Shown here: positions 58,201-64,000 of the stretch, piece after piece | Numbering within the stretch: the stretch's first letter is position 1 | How the letters are laid out: each line of letters starts with the position of its first letter | Origin: Gigantopelta aegis | Taxonomy: Eukaryota; Mollusca; Gastropoda; Neomphalida; Peltospiridae | Direction: 5' to 3' | Assembly: GCF_016097555.1 (NCBI RefSeq) | Contig: NC_054706.1 | Span: 75,021,627-75,085,626 of the forward strand | DNA length: 64,000 nucleotides | Made by a program: the position numbers and the translations under genes | The notes under the pieces: generated by a model | What the model saw: the letters and a program-made list of their open reading frames with translations, nothing else | Databases searched by the model: none | What the model was told of the DNA's origin: nothing

Positions 58201-61200
58201 GTCAGATGTTAGCTTGTTAAAGGAACGCAGTGAGCTGTATTGAGAGATAATAATTATGTTTGTAATTAAGGCTAAAGAATCTGAGATGTTCCTGTGTGAT
58301 GAAATGATGTCAGACACCACATTTGGACTTCTCAACCAGGTTGGTACAATACAACCTCAGAGCAACATACTTGTCAACCTCATAACAACTTTCATACCAG
58401 TCAACCTTCTAACAACTTTCATACTTGTCAACCTAACAACATTCATACCTGTCAACCTCCTAACAACATTCATACTTGTCAACCTCCTAACAACATTCAT
58501 ACCTGTCAACCTAACAACATTCATACCTGTCAACCTCCTAACAACATTCATACTTGTCAACCTCCTAACAGCATTCATACTTGTCAACCTCATAACAACT
58601 TTCATACCAGTCAACCTTCTAACAACTTTCGTAATTGTCAACCTCCTAACAATTTTCATACCTGTCAACCTCTTAACAACATTCATACCTGTCGACCTCC
58701 TAACAACATTCATACTTGTCAACCTCCTAACAACATTCATACCTGTCAACCTCCTAACAACATTCATACTTGTCAACCTCCTAACAACATTCATACTTGT
58801 CAACCTCCTAACAACATTCATACTTGTCAACCTCCTAACAACATTCATACCTGTCAACCTCCTAACAGCATTCATACTTGTCAACCTCCTAACAGCATTC
58901 ATACTTGTCAACCTAACAGCATTCATACTTGTCAGCCTCCTAACAACATTCATACTTGTCAACCTAACAACATTCATACTTGTCAACCTAACAGCATTCA
59001 TACTTGTCAGCCTCCTAACAGCATTCATACTTGTCAGCCTCCTAACAACATTCATACCTGTCAACCTCCTAACAGCATTCATACTTGTCAGCCTCCTAAC
59101 AACATTCATACTTGTCAACCTAACAACATTCATACTTGTCAACCTCCTAACAACATTCATACTTGTCAACCTCATAAGCACATTCCCATTTGTCAACCTA
59201 ACAGCATTCATACTTATCAACTTAACAACATTCATACTTGTCAACCTCATAAGCACATTCCCATTTGTCAACCTAACAACATTTATACTTGTCAACCTCC
59301 TAACAACATTCATACTTGTCAACCTCCTAACAACATTCATACTTGTCAACCTCATAAGCACATTCCCATTTGTCAACCTAACAACATTCATACTTGTCAA
59401 CCTCACAAGAACATTCACATTTGTCAACCTAACAACATTCATACTTGTCAACCTCACAAGAACATTCACATTTGTCAGCCACACAACATTCATACTTGTC
59501 AACCTCACAAGAACATTCACATTTGTCAACCTCCTAACAGCATTCATACTTGTCAACCTCCTAACAACATTCATACTTGTCAACCTCACAAGAACATTCA
59601 CATTTGTCAACCTCCTAACAACATTCATACTTGTCAACCTCACAAGAACATTCACATTTGTCAGCCACACAACATTCATACTTGTCAACCTCCTAACAAC
59701 ATTCATACTTGTCAACCTCACAGAAACGTTCACATTTGTCAGCCACACAACATTCATACTTGTCAACCTCACAAGAACATTCACATTTGTCAGCCACACA
59801 ACATTCATACTTGTCAACCTCACAAGAACATTCACATTTGTCAGCCACACAACATTCATACTTGTCAACCTTGTCATGATATTCAGACTTATTAAGCTTA
59901 TAATAGCTTTAATAAATAAAACAGGTATGAAAAATGGAAATCCGCTTGTTTATCTATAGAACATGTTTATCTAAAAGGATACATTTTGGGGTCAGTTTGT
60001 GAAATTTCTTTATTTGATTTTAATAGTCAGTCTGTTTAGAAACAGTTATGTAAATAAAAGCCATGAAAAATTGTATTATTACTTTATCAAATATTTTTAT
60101 CTAGGAAAACCCCAATTGGCTCAAGTGTCATGTTTGCTTGTGTTTGCAGGATTTGTCGAAGATTGGTCCGTGTTTTGATCTTCTCATTGCCCCGGTGTCT
60201 AAAACAGGAGCACCTCTTCCTGAGATGGGTAAACAGTATAACGAAAACATTCTCTCTTGATTCATGTCACCCACTTTTCCTTGCCCCGGTGTCTAAAATA
60301 GGAGCACCTCTGCCTGAGATGGGTAAACAGTATAACGAAAACATTCTCTCTTGATTGATGTCACCCACTTCTCCTTGCCCCGGTGTCTAAAACAGGAGCA
60401 CCTCTTCCTGAGATGGGTAAACAGTATAACGAAAACATTCTCTCTTGATTCATGTCACCCACTTCTCATTGCCCCGGTGTCTAAAACAGGAGCACCTCTT
60501 CCTGAGATGGGTAAACAGTATAACGAAAACATTCTCTCTTGATTCATGTCACCCACTTCTCATTGCCCCGGTGTCTAAAACAGGAGCACCTCTTCCTGAG
60601 ATGGGTAAACAGTATAACGAAAACATTCTCTCTTGATTCATGTCACCCACTTCTCATTGCCCCGGTGTCTAAAACAGGAGCACCTCTTCCTGAGATGGGT
60701 AAACAGTATAACGAAAACATTCTCTCTTGATTCATGTCACCCACTTTTCCTTGCCCCGGTGTCTAAAACAGGAGCACCTCTTCCTGAGATGGGTAAACAG
60801 TATAACGAAAACATTCTCTCTTGATTCATGTCACCCACTTCTCATTGCCCCGGTGTCTAAAACAGGAGCACCTCTTCCTGAGATGGGTAAACAGTATAAC
60901 GAAAACATTCTCTCTTGATTCATGTCACCCACTTCTCATTGCCCCGGTGTCTAAAACAGGAGCACCTCTTCCTGAGATGGGTAAACAGTATAACGAAAAC
61001 ATTCTCTCTTGATTCATGTCACCCACTTCTCATTGCCCCGGTGTCTAAAACAGGAGCACCTCTTCCTGAGATGGGTAAACAGTATAACGAAAACATTCTC
61101 TCTTGATTCATGTCACCCACTTCTGATTGCCCCGGTGTCTAAAACAGGAGCACCTCTTCCTGAGATGGGTAAACAGTATAACGAAAACATTCTCTCTTGA

Positions 61201-63202
61201 TTCATGTCACCCACTTCTCATTGCCCTGGTGTCTAAAACAGGAGCACCTCTTCCTGAGATGGGTAAACAGTATAACGAAAACATTCTCTCTTGATTCATG
61301 TCACCCACTTCTCATTGCCCCGGTGTCTAAAACAGGAGCACCTCTTCCTGAGATGGGTAAACAGTATAACGAAAACATTCTCTCTTGATTCATGTCACCC
61401 ACTTCTCATTGCCCCGGTGTCTAAAACAGGAGCACCTCTTCCTGAGATGGGTAAACAGTATAACGAAAACATTCTCTCTTGATTCATGTCACCCACTTCT
61501 CATTGCCCCGGTGTCTAAAACAGGAGCACCTCTTCCTGAGATGGGTAAACAGTATAACGAAAACATTCTCTCTTGATTCATGTCACCCACTTCTCATTGC
61601 CCCGGTGTCTAAAACAGGAGCACCTCTTCCTGAGATGGGTAAACAGTATAACGAAAACATTCTCTCTTCCTGAGATGGGTAAACAGTGTAACGAAAACAT
61701 TCTCTCTTCCTGAGATGGGTAAACAGTATAACGAAAACATTCTCTCTTGATTCATGTCACCCACTTCTCATTGCCCCGGTGTCTAAAACAGGAGCACCTC
61801 TTCCTGAGATGGGTAAACAGTATAACGAAAACATTCTCTCTTGATTCATGTCACCCACTTTTCCTTGCCCCGGTGTCTAAAACAGGAGCACCTCTTCCTG
61901 AGATGGGTAAACAGTATAACGAAAACATTCTCTCTTCCTGAGATGGGTAAACAGTCTAACGAAAACATTCTCTCTTGATTCATGTCACCCACTTTTCATT
62001 TCTCCTTCTAATTAACCGGACAGCACATTCTGATTTTTGACTAGCTCCACATCTCCCTAGTTAATTTTTCACAAAGGTAATTGCTCATAAATTTTATCAA
62101 ATCCTTTCATGGATGGATTTGTATTTGATATAAACTCTCACTAAGTGGTACTGTTCAAAATGCAAATCCCTATGTTAATAAATGTGATATCAGGCAAGGT
62201 AGAAATTTGGATTACAGGTGGAAATGAACGTTATTGTTTAAAATAGTTTTAAGTTAACAAGAAAACTGGTATTGTTGAGTGTGGGGGAGGGGAGGGGGCT
62301 GGATCTAGTTCAGGCAGTAGAGTGCTTGCTTGGGTTGTCGGATTGAAGCCCCTGGATGGACATATTCTCTGGAGTTTTCCCGATCCAAATCAGTGTCTCA
62401 CAGCTGGTATATCCACGGCCATGGTATTTGCTGTCCTGTCTGTGGAAAGGGATATGTAAAAGGATTCATTACTGCTAATTGAAAAATGTTGCATCTTTTC
62501 TTTGACAACTACTTGTCAGAATTACCAAATGTATGACATCCAGTAGCCAATGATGTGGTGTTGACTGTTCAGTATCGATGTGGTTTAATTAGAGAATACT
62601 TAACGAGCTATGAGGCAATACCATTTCTCTTGCATGCGTGAATTGATGGTGTCCTTCCCGAGCTATTGACGAGGGAAGGACAACATCAGTTCACTCATGC
62701 AATATAAACAGTATTGCCAAGTAGCAAGTTGGGTATTCTATTTATTACCCATTTTCGTTATTTATCATTTTATGGAAGATTTTCGAACAATACTGTTGTT
62801 GAAAATAAGTTTGCAAGTTAAGAACAATAGGCAGCATTACGTCATAGCTGTGATGTACGTATCACATTAGTGGTTGACATGACTTCCACCAGGGAAACTA
62901 TTCTTACACACAATTAACTGCCTATAGTGCAGCACTGTTTGTGACGTCAAAACGTATCTCGGGAAAGAATTTGTTTTATTCTTTCCCTAGGAAAAGATCA
63001 CTTTTCTTTCCCTACTTCTCTGCACATATGGGTAATAATTTATCTTCTCTATCTAGTACATGATATATATGAGCTATGATGGTTTTATCATTGTAGATAA
63101 TTTTGCTAATCTCGTGTTTTCAGTCTCAACTAAAGGTCGTAGTGCTAAGAGAAAAACTCCGTTTGACAGTCAGTTTCAACCAGGGTCAAAACAAAAGAAA
63201 GG
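49255..63202 (+). CDS. ASH2L: ASH2L, core subunit of MLL/SET1 H3K4 methyltransferase complexes (5' part, runs off window)
   Basis: Exons: 49255-49281 (inferred), 52476-52603, 55277-55366, 56349-56437, 56795-56886, 57192-57287, 58271-58339, 60150-60228, 63124-63202. Phases and GT-AG borders agree throughout; the gene continues past the right edge, where the SPRY domain should lie. Seen: acidic N-terminus; a PHD finger with all C4HC3 ligands; winged-helix segment FTQMCYTALANLMHQSK, FSKDKDIIPYID, TTIHKIM; FGLLNQDLSKIGP (human FGLLDQDLSNIGP); basic KGRSAKRK. Known role: with WDR5, RBBP5 and DPY30 it activates MLL/SET1 methyltransferases in the nucleus. Confidence 0.93.
49570..50340. repeat. Spacerless palindrome of about 780 bp
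   Basis: The two arms are complementary about a centre near 49954. GAGAGCTAGACAGACATTTG at 49609 pairs with CAAATGTCTGTCTAGCTCTC ending at 50299; GACAGCACCCACATTCAGCT pairs with AGCTAAATGTGGGTGCTGTC; the centre GATCGCTCACTGGGCGATTC pairs with GAATGGCTGAGTGGGCGATC. The arms have clearly diverged, so it is old. Lies in the first ASH2L intron. Possibly a foldback element; no target duplication identified. Confidence 0.9.
50830..52221. mobile_element. Inverted-repeat element with 9-bp target duplication (Mutator-like?), hosting a SINE
   Basis: CTTAGGAGA flanks both ends (50821-50829, 52222-52230). Left TATGTTTCGCCCCCAAG and right TTTTGGAGCGAAACGTC are inverted; sub-terminal CAGTCAGTTCGCCCC and GGGGCGAACTGACTGGG arrays are mirrored. 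Long imperfect inverted ends plus a 9-bp duplication suggest MULE ancestry; no transposase. Confidence 0.65.
51449..51774 (+). mobile_element. Full-length SINE family 1 (tRNA-derived)
   Basis: Best copy in the window. The tRNA-like head has an A box TAGCTCAGTGG (51460-51470) and a B box region GGGATCGATCCCC (51501-51513). The body reads CATTGGGCTATTTCTCACTC, CTATCCTGTCTGTGGGATGG, and the tail AAATAAAACATTTCCTTCC. Flanks share AATCCTC (51442-51448 and 51776-51782). Confidence 0.93.
52265..52385. repeat. Interspersed 'ccttgaacttagg' type repeat fragment
   Basis: AAGATGTTGAGTTAACATTT, CAGATCAAGTTTGACTTTAA and CGTCCTTGAACTTAGG; same family as 57530-57700. Confidence 0.6.
52476..52603 (+). CDS. 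ASH2L: ASH2L exon 2 (acidic N-terminus, first PHD ligands)
   Basis: Acceptor ATTTTCAG at 52475; Met at 52485. Encodes MEVSETSADSKMITDDSQSS, NMDLESSTTPPDSEVVTCY and two bases of the next Cys. Donor GTAAGC. The CYC at the exon end is the first zinc-ligand pair. Confidence 0.88.
53579..53586 (+). promoter_or_regulatory. TATA-like box of the Tc1 transposase
   Basis: TATAAAAG 58 bp upstream of the transposase ATG, inside the element's 5' leader; plausible core promoter by position only. Confidence 0.4.
53644..54651 (+). CDS. Tc1 transposase, DD34E, apparently intact
   Basis: 335 residues from the ATG at 53644 (the frame is open upstream to 53593 but without an ATG). N-terminal paired-like helix-turn-helix (AVARAFHVSPSTISRLWDRY, about residues 24-43), GRPR hook at 56-59, catalytic Asp149 (WFSDESRF), Asp237 (FQHDNARPHTA) and Glu272 (SPDLNPIEHLWDE), with 34 residues between the second Asp and the Glu as in Tc1. 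The Gly-rich GGGSVMVW motif is present. Cuts and pastes the element at TA sites. No frameshift or stop. GC-rich compared with the AT-rich host intron, in keeping with relatively recent arrival. Confidence 0.96.
   Translation: MPRLSEPQRNNAIGRLDAGESRTAVARAFHVSPSTISRLWDRYQQHGSTRDLPRSGRPRVTTPGQDRYIRVRHLRERLTTATSTAAAIPGLRRISNQTVRNRLREVGIRARRPVRGVILTPQHRRLRLQWCQIHRQWPQLRWRQVWFSDESRFLLRRHDGRCRVYRRRGERYAANCVQEVDRFGGGSVMVWAAISHTGRTDLVHVQGNLNAQGYIDQILRPHIVPVMANANAVFQHDNARPHTARLTTAFLQNNNINVLPWPSISPDLNPIEHLWDELDRRLRQRQPQPQTLPELAAALQAEWATIPRDVIRTLVASMGRRCQAVVNTRGGHTRY
55277..55366 (+). CDS. ASH2L: ASH2L exon 3 (PHD finger core)
   Basis: QKSRNIGSVELQCSTCIKWF, HSECVSCFI: CxxC and HxxC ligands of a PHD finger; VELQC matches human ASH2L. 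Acceptor TTGTTAG, donor GTAAGTAA. Confidence 0.94.
55418..55665 (+). mobile_element. SINE family 2 copy in ASH2L intron 3
   Basis: GGAACCCATTCTCTGATTGG, CAGTGCACAATGACTGG, GTCAGAATTACAAAATGTTT, GACATCCAATAGCTGATGAT, ATGCTCTAGTGATGTC, TTTTAACAAAACAGACC. Head truncated. Confidence 0.8.
55878..56243. repeat. 88-bp tandem repeat, about 4 copies, in ASH2L intron 3
   Basis: CTCCTAGTCCATTGGTACTC, TCATTAGGTGGATATTATTC, TTTTGTAGGAGTAGCTTATG repeat every 88 bp (for example GGTACTCTCCATTGTC at 55891, 55980 and 56068 approximately). Each unit contains TTCTTTTGTAG, an acceptor-like sequence. The open frames across it are by-products of the repeat. Confidence 0.9.
56349..56437 (+). CDS. ASH2L: ASH2L exon 4 (end of PHD finger)
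   Basis: KCIPFMANYHFCCKNCSPNG then MESFQKKPA; human ASH2L has CLPFMTNYSFHCNVCHHSG. CCKNC supplies the last zinc ligands. Acceptor TTTTTAG, donor GTAAGA. Confidence 0.95.
56795..56886 (+). CDS. ASH2L: ASH2L exon 5 (winged helix)
   Basis: FTQMCYTALANLMHQSKIKG, DMQIMFSKDK; FSKDKD is invariant in ASH2L. Acceptor TTTTTCAG, donor GTGAGC. Confidence 0.95.
57192..57287 (+). CDS. ASH2L: ASH2L exon 6 (winged helix)
   Basis: DIIPYIDKNWEDLTTNPRRI, KLTWHTTIHKIM, matching DIIPFIDKYWECMTT of human ASH2L. Phase 0 on both sides; acceptor TTGCAG, donor GTATGT. Confidence 0.95.
57530..57700. repeat. Interspersed 'ccttgaatgtagg' type repeat fragment
   Basis: ATCAAGATATTGAGCTAAAA, CAGATCAAATTCGACTTTCG, GTTATGACCCTTGAATGTAGG; matches the copy at 52265-52385. 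Confidence 0.6.
57795..57868 (-). mobile_element. SINE tRNA-like head fragment
   Basis: TTTGATCCTACAGCCCAAGC, TCAGGCGAGCACTCTACC, AACTGAACTAAATTCCACCC: the B-box to A-box part of family 2 in reverse complement. Short fragment only. Confidence 0.6.
58271..58339 (+). CDS. ASH2L: ASH2L exon 7
   Basis: 23 codons, phase 0 both sides: AKESEMFLCDEMMSDTTFGL, LNQ. Aligns with CKERDVFLV...KFGLLDQ of human. Acceptor TAATTAAG is pyrimidine-poor; donor GTTGGT is weak. Its reading frame stays open through the adjacent minisatellite to 59957. Confidence 0.85.
58352..59880. repeat. 24/27-bp minisatellite starting at the ASH2L exon 7 donor
   Basis: About 58 units of CATTCATACTTGTCAACCT plus CCTAACAA or variants, 24 or 27 bp long, giving 54-bp higher-order units (ACAAGAACATTCACATTTGT alternating) in the right third. 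All unit lengths are multiples of three; one plus-strand frame (58256-59959) and one minus-strand frame (58357-59877) stay open throughout. Confidence 0.97.
60150..60228 (+). CDS. ASH2L: ASH2L exon 8, 3' end seeds a 94-bp array
   Basis: DLSKIGPCFDLLIAPVSKTG, APLPEM. Acceptor GTTTGCAG, donor GTAAACAG. The last 49 nt of the exon and 45 nt of intron form the unit repeated downstream. Confidence 0.92.
60180..61990 (+). repeat. 94-bp tandem array (about 20 units) of the ASH2L exon 8 / splice-donor junction
   Basis: Unit: CTTCTCATTGCCCCGGTGTC (exon), CACCTCTTCCTGAGATGG (exon end), GTAAACAGTATAACGAAAAC (donor and intron), CTCTCTTGATTCATGTCACC. Units are nearly identical, implying recent expansion. 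GAGATGGGTAAACAG occurs about 21 times including the true donor; three extra copies come from 39-bp sub-repeats near 61672, 61711 and 61938. Confidence 0.97.
62298..62560 (+). mobile_element. SINE family 2, near-full-length copy
   Basis: Head GCTGGATCTAGTTCAGGCAG and GAGTGCTTGCTTGGGTTGTC, GGATTGAAGCCCC (B-box-like); body GTATTTGCTGTCCTGTCTGT; then GTCAGAATTACCAAATGTAT, GACATCCAGTAGCCAATGAT. Confidence 0.8.
63124..63202 (+). CDS. ASH2L: ASH2L exon 9 (basic linker)
   Basis: STKGRSAKRKTPFDSQFQPG, SKQKK; human has GKGRGAKRKQQDGG. Probable nuclear localisation/DNA-contact linker. Acceptor TTTTCAG, donor GTAAGTAC; gene continues beyond 64000. Confidence 0.92.
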
Positions 63203-63212
63203 GTAAGTACTT

Positions 63213-63708
63213 ATTATAGAATATGTTTTAATGGGCTCATCATAACACCAGCCAGGGTTTGCCAATCCCATTGTGAAAATTGGAAATCAATATTGTTGTA
63301 GAATATGTTTTAATGGACTCATCATAACACCAGCCAGGGTTTGCCAATCCCATTCGGAAAATTGGAAATCAATATTGTTGTAGAATATGTTTTAATGGAC
63401 TCATCATAACACCAGCCAGGGTTTGCCAATCCCATTGTGAAAATTGGAAATCAATATTGTTGTAGAATATGTTTTAATGGACTCATCATAACACCAGCCA
63501 GGGTTTGCCAATCCCATTCGGAAAATTGGAAATCAATATTGTTGTAGAATATGTTTTAATGGACTCATAACACCAGCCAGGGTTTGCCAATCCCATTCGG
63601 AAAATTGGAAATCAATATTGTTGTAGAATATGTTTTAATGGACTCATCATCATAACACCAGCCAGGGTTTGCCAATCCCATTCTGAAAATTGGAAATCAA
63701 TATTGTTT
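63213..63708. repeat. 85-bp-class tandem repeat, about 6 copies, just after the ASH2L exon 9 donor
   Basis: TAGAATATGTTTTAATGGAC, TCATCATAACACCAGCCAGG, GTTTGCCAATCCCATTCGGA, AAATTGGAAATCAATATTGT. The first unit begins about 12 bp after the donor and is the most diverged. Confidence 0.95.
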
Positions 63709-64000
63709 TAAAAAAACCCACAATAATAATGCCAGCCATCTGCACAATATACACTGTTGTCGTTTTCCCTCAGTTACGTCATAAAGAATGGAAATAGGTA
63801 ATATAAATAAGATTATGTCCAGCTATTACAAGTTGCTAAGAGTGTTGTGTGGCATAATCAGGTTGGTATGAAAATCTAAAGACTGAGGACATGATTTTAT
63901 TGGTTTATTTAAACACTGAAGTTGTGCATCAATAACTAGCTAATATTAACCAACCAGGAACAACTGGGTTATCAACACACACAGATTAGATCATAAAAAT
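63709..64000. other. ASH2L intron, right edge of window
   Basis: AT-rich intronic sequence with no feature that I can support; the next ASH2L exon is outside the window. Confidence 0.6.

Noticed and set aside
58357..59877. Minus-strand 506-codon frame as a gene
   Set aside because: It lies wholly in a minisatellite with 3n-length units and has no promoter, family resemblance or non-repeat sequence. Kept as an observation only.
60130..61941. A series of about 15 identical 63-codon open frames every 94 bp
   Set aside because: They are frames created by the 94-bp repeat crossing unit borders; only the first exon portion matches ASH2L.

Overview
The window is a piece of AT-rich, repeat-laden animal nuclear genome, most likely from a marine mollusc. 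The evidence is spliced genes with GT-AG introns, protein sequences that are clearly metazoan but not vertebrate, and several copies of the tRNA-derived SINE ending in TTTATTTAACGACG-type tails, which I know from gastropod and bivalve genomes (from memory, not searched). There are two real host genes, arranged head to head. No prokaryotic, organellar or viral gene was seen.

Minus strand, 48741 down to 2792: a complete AAK1/BMP2K-type (Numb-associated kinase family) Ser/Thr kinase gene. I could join 16 coding exons with consistent phases and GT-AG borders into one 1294-residue protein: an N-terminal kinase domain (exons 1-8), a linker with a Gln-rich part, and a C-terminal half with five D-x-F-x-x-x-P-F motifs. 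Plus strand, 49255 (inferred start) or 52485 (certain coding) to beyond the right edge: the 5' part of ASH2L, the core subunit of MLL/SET1 H3K4 methyltransferase complexes, with its PHD finger, winged-helix region and basic linker; the SPRY domain lies outside the window. About 510 bp separate the two start codons. That interval holds a palindromic TCTCGCGAGA element, a TCACGTGA E-box and an ATGGCGG motif, so it looks like a shared bidirectional promoter.

The rest is intron filled with mobile elements: one apparently intact Tc1 element (53327-54824, DD34E transposase), many non-autonomous inverted-repeat elements, two SINE families, nested insertions up to three deep, a palindrome of roughly 780 bp, and microsatellites.

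The most unusual pattern is a set of tandem arrays at 5' splice sites. In AAK1 exon 14 (about 19 units of 56 bp), ASH2L exon 8 (about 20 units of 94 bp) and AAK1 exon 10 (3 units of about 110 bp) the repeat unit spans the exon end plus the splice donor, so the intron opens with a ladder of donor copies. Two more arrays (after ASH2L exons 7 and 9) begin within about 15 bp of the donor, and AAK1 exon 4 has a single decayed downstream copy of its 3' half. The array after ASH2L exon 7 is open in frame with the exon for more than 500 codons and is also open on the opposite strand. A SINE has also split the acceptor region of AAK1 exon 8, duplicating the polypyrimidine tract as its target-site duplication.
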